NCBI RefSeq assembly: GCF_003201655.1
Contig: NZ_QJJU01000017.1
Coordinates: forward strand, 62,001 to 126,000
From: Mycolicibacterium moriokaense
GTDB lineage: Bacteria > Actinomycetota > Actinomycetes > Mycobacteriales > Mycobacteriaceae
Reading direction: 5' to 3'
Length of the DNA stretch: 64,000 bases
Both the position numbers and the translations under genes were made by a program. Position 1 is the first letter of the stretch. Every line of letters begins with the position of its first letter. This document shows, one piece after another, positions 52,984-61,328 of the stretch. The notes below the pieces were generated by a model, which was not told where the DNA came from, made no database searches, and saw only the letters and a list, made by a program, of their open reading frames with translations.

Positions 52984-53925
52984 TCAGAACCCCGCTCGAA
53001 CAAGTTGGGTAAACAGTCCGGCGAACGGATCCTCGACGGGAACGCCGATTGAGAAATTCAAGAACGGACTCATGAATGTGTTCACCGTCTGCCCTGCAAC
53101 CCCTGTGCTCGCTGGCCCGAACCCCAAATTGTCCTCGGGGTCAGTCCCAGAAGTCAGAACATTCGTGAAGAACGGAGTCTTGAGGACAAACGCCACGAAA
53201 TTATTGTCATTGGGGTCGGCAGCTGACGTGACTGAGAAGAGACCGAAGAGGTCGTGGGTCGAAGTAATGAAGTCTGGGTCTGTGGCCATCGTGCCGACGG
53301 TGTTGGTGGGCCCCCGGTTGGCGAACGGAGACAGGAGCGCGTTCATCAGAACCACCACAATGCTCGACACCGGGTCCGCGGGGGGCGGGGTGATGGCCGT
53401 GGACGCGCGGGTCGCCGCCACCGATGGCGTTATTGACGTGAATGACGAAACTGTCGCGGCGACAGGGCTTGTGAAGTCCAGACCGTTGTTGTCGCGAACC
53501 GTGGGGTCGGCGGCAGGCGCGTTGACTACGGCCGGCTTCGGACTGGTCTTCAATGACGAGTTGCCCGATGCCGGGTGGAAGGTACCCCGACCGTTGCGCC
53601 GTGCATCGGTACCTGGCGAATCGGCTGTCGACAAGGCCGACAGAGACGGACCGGTCGTTGTGCCGGCGTCTGGGCCATCGGAACTGTTCGCCGTGCCGTG
53701 CGGCTTCCGCGGATGGGGATGACGACTGTCGGGGTCGCTCGACGCCGACGTCGCTGTCTTCTCCGAGGGCTTATCAGACGACGTCGGGCCGGAATCGTGC
53801 GACGCACCCTTGTCTGAATCGGCCGGTTTAGCCGAGGCGACCGCGGGCGAACTCGCGACCGCCATCCCCACGCCCAGCGCGACCGCCAGAGCCCACATGC
53901 CGCCGATGTGCTTTGCGTTTCCCAT
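52984..53925 (-). CDS. Exported Pro/Ser/Thr-rich protein
   Basis: A 313-residue protein: signal peptide (about 1-31, cleavage near VASA), a hydrophilic low-complexity region (about 33-150) rich in Ser, Asp, Pro and Lys, then a region with the DPVSSIVVVLMNALLSPFAN segment commonly seen as a linker in large mycobacterial exported proteins. The C-terminal half contains acidic, Gly/Phe-rich text without known motifs. It may be a shortened form of a larger exported protein. Convergent with the permease, 24 bp apart. Confidence 0.6.
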   Translation of the reverse strand: MGNAKHIGGMWALAVALGVGMAVASSPAVASAKPADSDKGASHDSGPTSSDKPSEKTATSASSDPDSRHPHPRKPHGTANSSDGPDAGTTTGPSLSALSTADSPGTDARRNGRGTFHPASGNSSLKTSPKPAVVNAPAADPTVRDNNGLDFTSPVAATVSSFTSITPSVAATRASTAITPPPADPVSSIVVVLMNALLSPFANRGPTNTVGTMATDPDFITSTHDLFGLFSVTSAADPNDNNFVAFVLKTPFFTNVLTSGTDPEDNLGFGPASTGVAGQTVNTFMSPFLNFSIGVPVEDPFAGLFTQLVRAGF

Positions 53926-53976
53926 GGTGGTTCCCTTCGTCCCCTACAGGGTTCACGGGTCACGCTGTCCGATGGT

Positions 53977-54561
53977 TCAACCGTTCTTTGCTACAGTCGC
54001 GAATCCCTGCACATGGGGAGTACACGGGGGCGGCACAAGTGTTCGTCGGATGCTGCGCAGTCCCCCGGTGTCGAATCCGGCCGCGGCAATGGCGTCGATG
54101 GTTCGGCGGTTCGGCTTACATCCGGAAGCCAACCAGGACCACGGCTCTGCGATCCGGTCCTGGAACCGGCCCATCGCGCCATCGCCGCGAACGTGCTCGA
54201 GAACAACCAACCTGCCTCCGGGTGCGAGCACACGCCGGATCTCGCCGAGGGTAGCGGCCACATCGTCAACCGAGCACAACACAAGCCCGACGTGTACCGA
54301 GTCGAAACTGTTGTCCGGGAATGGAATCGACTCGCCGGAACCATCGACGATGTCGACTGCGATGCCGTGCCGGCGAGCAAGTGCGGAGGCCATCCGTCGG
54401 AACGCCGCGTCCGGCTCCACAGCGGCGACCGTCGTCACCGCGGGCGGAACAAACATCAAGTCCGCACCAGGGCCCAGACCGACCATCAGCAGCCGGCCTG
54501 CCGCATTACTCATCGCCTCTCGGCGATACCGGTTATAGAACAGCCGGTTGAAGACCGGCAT
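53977..54561 (-). CDS. Class I SAM methyltransferase
   Basis: A 194-residue methyltransferase of the UbiE/phospholipid-methyltransferase group. Motif I is LMVGLGPGADL, motif II follows as VAAVEPD, motif III is DSVHVGLVLCSVDD, and APGGRLVVLEHVRG closes the core. The ATG at 54561 is used, but the same frame continues upstream (NPLFPYVYRLG) to at least a GTG at 54576 and gives a more family-like N-terminus; the start is uncertain. Substrate unknown. Preceded on the same strand by a DUF4389 gene 41 bp away. Confidence 0.78.
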   Translation of the reverse strand: MPVFNRLFYNRYRREAMSNAAGRLLMVGLGPGADLMFVPPAVTTVAAVEPDAAFRRMASALARRHGIAVDIVDGSGESIPFPDNSFDSVHVGLVLCSVDDVAATLGEIRRVLAPGGRLVVLEHVRGDGAMGRFQDRIAEPWSWLASGCKPNRRTIDAIAAAGFDTGGLRSIRRTLVPPPCTPHVQGFATVAKNG

Positions 54562-54602
54562 GCCGAGCCGGTACACATACGGGAATAACGGATTTCGGCG
54601 CG

Positions 54603-55193
54603 TTATGGGTTGCCCAGATCTAGTCGGAATGGCGGATATTCGTCCCGCATCAACGAAACATATACCGCGACGCGGTAACGCCATCGGACAATGCCCATGA
54701 GAAGGTCGAACATCCCCTGGTGGATCGTCCCGTTGAACAACAACCACGCGGCATTGATCACGCACAAAACCTGCAGCAGCGGCTCCATCGCCCAACAGAT
54801 GATGATCTGGGGGAAAGCCAGCAGCCACCACTTGATCAGCACGGCCCAGTTCGTGAGCTGTTCTGGATAGTCGACCTCGAGGTCGCCCGGATAGTCAGGC
54901 CGGGACGCAAACGTGAACGGCGGGTACTTGTCGGTGCAGTTCATCGGGAATCGGTAGTTCATTACCCGCCACGACCAGCGCAGCACGCCGGCGTTGAAGT
55001 CGAAGATCGGACGCGGATACCGACCGGTGAACAAGATGGCAACGCCCGCAACGAAAGTCGTCAGCGGATACACCAGGTAGAGAACTATCAATATCGGATA
55101 GTGCGGGACGGCCAGCACGCACCACTTGACGAGCCAGAGCCAGCGTGAGGGCATGTCGACATCACAGCGGACTCGTACCGGATCGTTCGTCAT
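54603..55193 (-). CDS. DUF4389 membrane protein
   Basis: A 196-residue protein of the actinobacterial DUF4389 family with two internal repeats, each ending in a similar cytosolic element (VLRWSWRVMNYRFPMNCTDK with YPPFTF, and IVRWRYRVAVYVSLMRDEYP with PFRL) and each with hydrophobic helices (about 18-56 and 115-150). The repeats have Trp/Arg-rich interfaces. Function unknown. Its start overlaps the end of the FAD monooxygenase as ATGA, so both are one transcript. Confidence 0.8.
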   Translation of the reverse strand: MTNDPVRVRCDVDMPSRWLWLVKWCVLAVPHYPILIVLYLVYPLTTFVAGVAILFTGRYPRPIFDFNAGVLRWSWRVMNYRFPMNCTDKYPPFTFASRPDYPGDLEVDYPEQLTNWAVLIKWWLLAFPQIIICWAMEPLLQVLCVINAAWLLFNGTIHQGMFDLLMGIVRWRYRVAVYVSLMRDEYPPFRLDLGNP

Positions 55194-56386
55194 GGTGCTG
55201 TCGGCGCAACGGCGAGGTCTCGGCTGATCTCAGCGGACATCCGGCGATGACTCACCGAACGCAGAAACGTCGTCAAGCCCCACGTCATGAACCGATCCGA
55301 GACCATTGCAGCCGGCCTCAGCACCGCTTCACTATGGGACACCTGCAGTGACGCCACCCGCGAAACGGCCGTGACGCTGCGCCGCCTCGTCCTCTCATAC
55401 CAGCGCAGGGCGCGAACGAGTTCACCCGCGCTGCCGTTCGTCGCGCCCCGGAAACCCGAAAGCGCCTTGCGCAGCACCATCGTGTCGAGAAGCGCCGCGT
55501 TGGTCCCCTGCGCGAGGGTGGGCGGCATCGTGTGTGCCGCATCCCCGAGCAAGGTCATCGCCCCTTGGCCCGGTCCGGGAATCGGATGCCGAAAGTGCGG
55601 GTACGGCGAATCCGCCAGATCGTCATCGGTCAACATCGCGAGCACTCGATCGACCGAATCGCACCATCCAGTGAAATTGGATCGGATCACGTCGATCGGA
55701 CGTTCCGGTCTGACGAAGTCCTGCGACCACGGCAAGTCGAACCACCACTGCACATCCGACCCCCCGGCCGGCCACAGGCCCAGGTTTCCGTGGTCGCCGA
55801 TCACCATCAATGCGGCGTGTTTGTCGCCGACGTCCGGAACGGTCACCAATCCCTGCCAGCTGCACCAGCCGGTCGGTTCCGCGTGCGGGGCGCCGACGAC
55901 GTCTCGAACCATCGAGTGCAGGCCATCCGCACCGATCAACACATCGCCTTCGGCCGAACTGCCGTCGTCGAACTCGATCCGCACGCCCCACTCAGTGTCG
56001 AGCACTTTGACCGCCCTGGAGTTGAATCGGATGCGGTCGGCGGGAAAGTGTTCCAGCAGCCGGTCAAGCAAGACTCGGCGCGGAACCATCCGAACCGGAG
56101 CGCCCAGCCGCCCCACAATCGCGCCCAAGTCGAGGGTCGCGATCCGGCGGCCGGTCGATGTCAGTACCTGCAGATTGGACAACAGCTGGCCGGCCCCGTC
56201 CATGTCGACGCCCAGTTGCGCCAGCACCGTCTCACCGTTGGACCAGATCGTCACGGCCCCGCCACCCGCCGACGCATCCGGCCGCCGTTCGAAGACGGTG
56301 ACGTCGTGTCCGTCCCGCAGCAATCCCCGCGCAACGGAAATGCCGCCCACCCCGGCGCCGACGACGAGGACCCTCAGCCTCCCCAT
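55190..56386 (-). CDS. FAD-dependent monooxygenase (PHBH fold)
   Basis: A 398-residue group A flavoprotein hydroxylase. FAD motif VVGAGVGGISVARGL (residues 6-20) with an Asp/Glu (FERR) after strand 2; the DG motif LIGADGLHSMVRD; and GDAAHTMPPTLAQGTNAAL, the FAD-ribityl segment. The substrate pocket is not readable. It is the first gene of a leftward set with the DUF4389 protein and the methyltransferase, which might modify a shared aromatic or lipid compound. Confidence 0.9.
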   Translation of the reverse strand: MGRLRVLVVGAGVGGISVARGLLRDGHDVTVFERRPDASAGGGAVTIWSNGETVLAQLGVDMDGAGQLLSNLQVLTSTGRRIATLDLGAIVGRLGAPVRMVPRRVLLDRLLEHFPADRIRFNSRAVKVLDTEWGVRIEFDDGSSAEGDVLIGADGLHSMVRDVVGAPHAEPTGWCSWQGLVTVPDVGDKHAALMVIGDHGNLGLWPAGGSDVQWWFDLPWSQDFVRPERPIDVIRSNFTGWCDSVDRVLAMLTDDDLADSPYPHFRHPIPGPGQGAMTLLGDAAHTMPPTLAQGTNAALLDTMVLRKALSGFRGATNGSAGELVRALRWYERTRRRSVTAVSRVASLQVSHSEAVLRPAAMVSDRFMTWGLTTFLRSVSHRRMSAEISRDLAVAPTAP

Positions 56387-56516
56387 GCCTCAAATCTACG
56401 TCGGATTTGGGCCTGTTGAACAGGGGATATCTTTCCCGATTGTCGGCAGCCGGCAGACAGATTTCTCTGCTGTCCGCCCACAAAACGCGCTGGGTCTCAG
56501 CGAACCGACCCCGGCC

Positions 56517-57203
56517 TCAGCGGTAGTAGATTTCGCTGCCCGTGGGGTATCCGCCACCGTGAGTGGTGACGTGAACGTGGTCGTAGTGGCCGTAGCCACC
56601 ACCTCGTTGCGCACCATTGGGCGTGTAGTAGACCCCGCGCCAGATGGCGTCCTGCATGCCGAATCGAGCCGCGTTCCTCAATACATAGGAGACGATCTCG
56701 TTTCCAAGCGCGATGCCCTCGGTGGTGCCTGGGTTGGGGATCATCACGTCGATGGCCAAACCGTTGGGATGCCACGGCAGCGGGTCAGGTCGCACGCCAC
56801 CCATTTCGTGTATCTCGGGGAATGCCGCGCTGATGGCGCGAGCAGCCAAGATGGTTTTGACCTGCATGCCGCGCTCCGGCGCAACACCGACCGGCAACGT
56901 GCGATCGACTGTCCGCCATCTCGACGCCGAAACCATCTCGGCGGAACGGGAATTCACGCTCGACTGCTCAACCGCGCTGGCCGACGCGAGCGCCATCGGT
57001 GCCGCTGCGACGATCTCCAAGCAGCACGGCGCAGTGGGGTCGACAACACGCGCTGCGTCGGCGATGACTGGTTTGGCCTCGTGCTGGGCGGCGCGTGGAT
57101 GAACATCCGCGCCAACCGCGAAGAGCAGGGCAGCCGGGGCGACCACCGCAGCCAGCAGCGCTGGCGATTTCCGCCGGTCCGTGGCTAATGAGTGACGACC
57201 CAC
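56517..57203 (-). CDS. Exported protein, Rv0320-like
   Basis: A 228-residue protein: N-terminal signal (ALLAAVVAPAALLFAVGADV, about 15-34), a spacer, and a C-terminal domain (about 105-228) carrying VKTILAARAISAAFPEIHEM, HPNGLAIDVMIPN and GYGHYDHVHVTTHGGGYP. The HxxG..D and DHVH pattern is that of a zinc-binding D,D-peptidase/endolysin-like fold (M15-type), though only the arrangement is seen. M. tuberculosis Rv0320 has the same domain. The GTG at 57203 was preferred to an upstream start lacking signal character. Confidence 0.65.
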   Translation of the reverse strand: MGRHSLATDRRKSPALLAAVVAPAALLFAVGADVHPRAAQHEAKPVIADAARVVDPTAPCCLEIVAAAPMALASASAVEQSSVNSRSAEMVSASRWRTVDRTLPVGVAPERGMQVKTILAARAISAAFPEIHEMGGVRPDPLPWHPNGLAIDVMIPNPGTTEGIALGNEIVSYVLRNAARFGMQDAIWRGVYYTPNGAQRGGGYGHYDHVHVTTHGGGYPTGSEIYYR

Positions 57204-57377
57204 AGACAGCACCGTATACCAAATCGTTACATTTGAAGAAAGCTTCCAGGATCCGACGGTCCCTCGCGGTGCGGCCAACGACGATCGCCACAAACACGCC
57301 GTACAGCCGGGTTATTGACGCCGTGGATGCGTGATCGGAACGACATCCGCAGCTCAAGGGTGCTGCCGCCTGATCTG

Positions 57378-58232
57378 TTAGAAGACGCGCACCCAGTCGA
57401 CGAGCATGTCGGCGGGATAGGTGCCGCCGGCGGGATCGCCGCCGCCCGACCCTGCCACGGCGAGGTTCAACACCGGAAACACCCGATAGTCGGGCAGGTT
57501 GAACGGCCAGTCGTCGATGGAGAATGCGGGGACCTCGAAATACGGCTGCGCGCCGTCGACGTAGTCCAGCCAGAAGTACATACCGGCCTCGTTCCAGGTG
57601 ACGCGCCATGTGTGCCACGCGCCGTCGATGGGGAACGGGTTGGTCGCGAACGAGGTGCCGTCCGAGCGTGCGTGGACGGTGGTTCCCGACGGCCAGTCAC
57701 GGTTGCCGTACCACTCGGCCATGTCGACCTCGCCGCCGACGACAGGATGGTCGTTCGACAGCCACCAGGCGGGCCAGCACCCGTCGGTGAGGCAGTTGAA
57801 CTTGATCCGGGCTTCCCAGGTGGTGTTGATGCCGCCCCAATACGTGCCATGAATCTTGCCGCTGACGTACTTGCCGTTATTTCTTGTCGCGCGGATGACG
57901 AGGTTGGAGTTGCCGTCCAGGAACACATGCTGGCGATCGTCACGGTACTGCCCCATGTTCTCGGGCTTGTCCCAGAACACAGGGTTCTTGATCGTCTCCC
58001 GGGCTTTGGCCACGATCCACTTCGACGGATCGGGGGCCGAGCCGGCCGGACCATCGAATTCGTCATGGAACAGGTAGGCGCCGGTCTGGGCACTGGGCAC
58101 CGGCGCGGTGGGCGCAGGCTTCGGACCAACCGGTCCGTCCGGTCGGGACGGCTCGGCCTGGACAACGGGGACGGGGATCGCGGCTGCCAGCGCACCGATC
58201 CCCGTCATCAACATCAGGTTGCGACGATCCAT
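57378..58232 (-). CDS. Secreted GH16 glucanase-like enzyme, Rv0315-like
   Basis: A 284-residue exported GH16 (concanavalin-like) protein. Signal with a twin-arginine MDRRNLMLMTGIGALAAA; a Pro-rich spacer; and the catalytic loop GGEVDMAEW (ExDxxE with both glutamates), preceded by AWWLSNDHP and followed by WHTWRVTW, as in beta-1,3-glucanases. The M. tuberculosis counterpart Rv0315 is annotated as a beta-1,3-glucanase precursor and is secreted. Which of two starts (GTG at 58241, ATG at 58232) is used is not clear. Confidence 0.88.
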   Translation of the reverse strand: MDRRNLMLMTGIGALAAAIPVPVVQAEPSRPDGPVGPKPAPTAPVPSAQTGAYLFHDEFDGPAGSAPDPSKWIVAKARETIKNPVFWDKPENMGQYRDDRQHVFLDGNSNLVIRATRNNGKYVSGKIHGTYWGGINTTWEARIKFNCLTDGCWPAWWLSNDHPVVGGEVDMAEWYGNRDWPSGTTVHARSDGTSFATNPFPIDGAWHTWRVTWNEAGMYFWLDYVDGAQPYFEVPAFSIDDWPFNLPDYRVFPVLNLAVAGSGGGDPAGGTYPADMLVDWVRVF

Positions 58233-58355
58233 ATGAGGCACGAGGAGAACCCTAAAGGCAGAACCTAGAACCGTGCGCGATTTGTTGACCGTTTTCGTGT
58301 CACCGGGTCGAGCGGTAATCTCGGAGTCGATTTATCCGTGATCGGGGGCAAACAG

Positions 58356-59429
58356 GTGGACCTCGTACTCGGTCTGTCGATGACGTCGGCAGACGTCCGA
58401 TGGGTGCTAGTCGAGGGCTCAACCGCCGAGGGCGCCACCATCTGCCGTGACGCGGTTGATGCCGACACCCTTGACGACGTCATCACCGCTGTCGGGGAAA
58501 ACCGGCTGCACGCCATCGGTGTCACCTGGGCAACCGAGGCCGAGACCGTTGCGTCGACCCTGCTGGACGCGCTGGCGGCAAGGGGTCTCGGCAACGTCAT
58601 CACGGTTTCGGAACAGGAGGCCGCCGAAGCGCTTGCGACAGGCATCGCCGATCGCGGCGGTTACGGCGAGCTCGCCGTGTGCATCGTCGATCCCGACGAC
58701 GCCCTCGTCGCGTTCGTCGACGCCGACGGGGTCACGACCGACCGCGTCGACCCGACTGTTGACGACGTGACCGCGGTGCTGGCTGGCAGCGACGGCCGAC
58801 CCGAGGCGATCTTCGTGCTCGGTTCGGCCGACGACATCGATGGCTTCGCGTCGTCCATCGACGGCGTCGCGGCACCGGTCATCACGGCCGCAGACGCCGA
58901 CGTTGCGCTGGCAAGGGGAACGGCGTTGGCGTCGGCACAAGCGGTCAACATCCTGGAGACTCGGCAGGCCCGATGGCGCTTGCCATCGAGAATCGGTGCG
59001 CTGACTTCGGTGGTGGCCTCCGCGGTTGTGGTCTTCGTCGTCTCGCTGTCCGCGGCGCTGGGCCTTAGCCTGACACCCGACACGGATTCGACTGTTGCCC
59101 AACGGGATACCGTGGCGACGACCGACCAGCCGGCCCGTGTGCCCGCTGCCCCATCGGTCGCACAGGCGGTGCCGCGAACCGTGCCCGTCGCGCCACCACC
59201 TGAGCCCGTAGCGCTGCCTCCCGAGGCCGTGGTTGCGGAGACGATCGTCGAGGCGGCAGCGCCCGCTCCGCAAGCGGCGCCACAGGTCGAGCCACCCGCG
59301 TATGTTCCGCCGGCGCCTGCACCCAATTACGTTCCGCCAGCGCCTCCTCCGCAGCCTCGGCTACGCGATCGGATCATCGAACATATCCCGATCATCGGCC
59401 GGTTCCACCAGCCGAACCCAAACGGATAG
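58356..59429 (+). CDS. DUF7159-like membrane protein, shorter paralogue
   Basis: A 357-residue protein that opens VDLVLGLSMTSADVRWVLVE, nearly the same as the protein at 44210-45814, and follows the same order: VCIVDPDDALVAFVDAD, IFVLGSADDIDGFAS, a membrane helix (about 215-238), then Pro/Ala/Val-rich exterior. Its end (RLRDRIIEHIPIIGRFHQPN) is amphipathic and differs from the Gly/Ser end of the other copy. GTG start at 58356. It is divergent from GH16. Function unknown. Confidence 0.68.
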   Translation: MDLVLGLSMTSADVRWVLVEGSTAEGATICRDAVDADTLDDVITAVGENRLHAIGVTWATEAETVASTLLDALAARGLGNVITVSEQEAAEALATGIADRGGYGELAVCIVDPDDALVAFVDADGVTTDRVDPTVDDVTAVLAGSDGRPEAIFVLGSADDIDGFASSIDGVAAPVITAADADVALARGTALASAQAVNILETRQARWRLPSRIGALTSVVASAVVVFVVSLSAALGLSLTPDTDSTVAQRDTVATTDQPARVPAAPSVAQAVPRTVPVAPPPEPVALPPEAVVAETIVEAAAPAPQAAPQVEPPAYVPPAPAPNYVPPAPPPQPRLRDRIIEHIPIIGRFHQPNPNG

Positions 59430-61328
59430 CTAGTGCGGCGAATCGTCGCGCCAGGTGAAGCTGTTCACGTATTTGCCCATGTCCAGCGCCAGTTGCATGT
59501 TCACTCCCGACGGATGTCCGCTGCCGAAGTCGGGGCTGTATTCGTGGTAGGGACCGATCGCCGCGGCGACCAAGGCATAGTTGTTCTTGACCGCCACCAT
59601 GACGAGGAGCCGGAGTCGCGTGAACGTGCCTGAGGCGTCCTGGGGGTATTCGTCTTTCACCACACCGTACCCCGGCTGATAGCCGACCATGGCGTTGGGA
59701 ATCTCGTAATCCGTTGTGGCGTCTGGATAATGCTGGCCGATCAAGGCCTCGGCGATCTCCTTTGGTGTGCGGTTGCCCGCGGGCCTTCCGAAAAATTCCA
59801 TCGTGCCGGTGTCGCCGGCCGTGAAGTGCGACTGCACTCCGTCGGGGTCTTTCTTCACCTCGTACGCCGTGCCGGCGCGCGGATACTGGACCGAGAATTT
59901 GCCGTCACCGGATGTGAACCACGGATTGGCAGCGACGGGTTGGCCGATCGGAGGCTGTCCGCAATCGGGTGGGCACACATAGCGCGCGCTGACCGGCGTG
60001 GCGAGGACGGAAACCGTAACAGCCGCGGCGGCCGCGACTGCCGTACCCGCACCCAACGCCGTCAGTAGTCGGGTGTGGGTGGTGTGCTGCACGGGAACCG
60101 CCGCATAGGAACCCGGCGGCACGCCGTATCCCGGCCGTACCTCGGGAACCCCGATATCGCCTGGGGTGCGACGGGTCAGCCGCGCACTTCGCGATGCCGC
60201 ACGCGTCGCGACCCCGCAGTTGGGGCAGAACGCGGTATCCGGAACGACGTGGTCGCAGTGCGGACACAGCACCAGCGCATCAGGATTCATCGCGTCGTGC
60301 GCTTCGTGCAGCAGCGCCGCCTGCATACCGATTCTCAAGGCCAGCAATGCAATGATCGCGACGAGCAGGTGCAGCCCGAAACGGAGGCCGTTTGCAATCG
60401 GGGCCGCCTCCATCAGACCGAGAGCGACGCAAAGGCCCAGCACCACAGTGAAACTCGCGACGAGCAGCATGGCTGCTGGCCGACGGTCCATACCCGCGGG
60501 CCGCGCGAACCACAGTGCCACCCCGACCAAGCCACCCGCGGCCGCGGCGGTTATCGGCATCGCCAAACCTTGGATGCCCGCCTCGGCGAGCAGTCCGCTA
60601 ATGGGCCGGTGATGCGCCGTTAGCCCCGTTGCGAATTGGGGAGCCAGCCGCGTCAGCGTTGCTGCCGCGACGAATGCGATCGCACTCAGTGCGCCGATCA
60701 CGAACCCGTCCAATGACTCTCGCGTCGCGGGCCGCAGCAGCCGCACCACCACTGCGGGGAGGACCATCAGGACCGCACTAGCCGCTGGGATGACCACCCC
60801 CTTGACAATGGGGTGCCCCTCGGAGGTTCCCTCGGACAGCGCGACACCATAGGAGCCGGCGACGATGGCGCCGCTCAGCAGCGCCCAGCCGACGCCGAGT
60901 CCGACGCCCAGCGCTGCAGTCAGCGCGAGCGAGCTGACCGGTAGGTCGTCGTCGATGTCGGACTCGTGCAGATAGAGCAGGAACAGTAGTGGAAAGCCGA
61001 GTGCGCTGACGGTGATCAACGGTGCTTGCCATTCGAGTAACGCGAAGGCGATCAGGGCCAGGAACATCACCCACAGCGCGACGCGAAACGGTGTGCGCGA
61101 ACCGTGCGGCAGGTGTGGAAACAGCGAACTGGCCACGGACAGCTCCAGCACGTGCTCGCCAGGGGCCGCTGCGAATGCCCCGGCCCGCAGCATGCCGCGC
61201 CCATCCCCGCGGTGGGGCGACAGGTGCGCACCGCAGGTTCCGCAGAACGCGCCTGCTGGGACGTCGGTGTGGCATACGGGGCAGTACATCGTCGGCACTC
61301 CGTCGTGTGCAACGGGTGGGGCGGTCAT
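59430..61328 (-). CDS. Double zinc-ribbon polytopic membrane protein
   Basis: A 632-residue protein. Cys4 zinc ribbon YCPVCHTDVPAGAFCGTCG at the N-terminus, about eight membrane helices (70-345), a second ribbon LCPHCDHVVPDTAFCPNCG (about 355), another helix (about 425-445) and an exterior C-terminal domain (about 460-632, with DGKFSVQYPRAGTAYEVK). The DGFVIGALSAIAFVAAATLT helix recalls PrsW-type membrane proteases but I see no EExxK motif. Its start overlaps the end of the sedolisin gene by four bases, so both are made together. Function unknown. Confidence 0.65.
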   Translation of the reverse strand: MTAPPVAHDGVPTMYCPVCHTDVPAGAFCGTCGAHLSPHRGDGRGMLRAGAFAAAPGEHVLELSVASSLFPHLPHGSRTPFRVALWVMFLALIAFALLEWQAPLITVSALGFPLLFLLYLHESDIDDDLPVSSLALTAALGVGLGVGWALLSGAIVAGSYGVALSEGTSEGHPIVKGVVIPAASAVLMVLPAVVVRLLRPATRESLDGFVIGALSAIAFVAAATLTRLAPQFATGLTAHHRPISGLLAEAGIQGLAMPITAAAAGGLVGVALWFARPAGMDRRPAAMLLVASFTVVLGLCVALGLMEAAPIANGLRFGLHLLVAIIALLALRIGMQAALLHEAHDAMNPDALVLCPHCDHVVPDTAFCPNCGVATRAASRSARLTRRTPGDIGVPEVRPGYGVPPGSYAAVPVQHTTHTRLLTALGAGTAVAAAAAVTVSVLATPVSARYVCPPDCGQPPIGQPVAANPWFTSGDGKFSVQYPRAGTAYEVKKDPDGVQSHFTAGDTGTMEFFGRPAGNRTPKEIAEALIGQHYPDATTDYEIPNAMVGYQPGYGVVKDEYPQDASGTFTRLRLLVMVAVKNNYALVAAAIGPYHEYSPDFGSGHPSGVNMQLALDMGKYVNSFTWRDDSPH

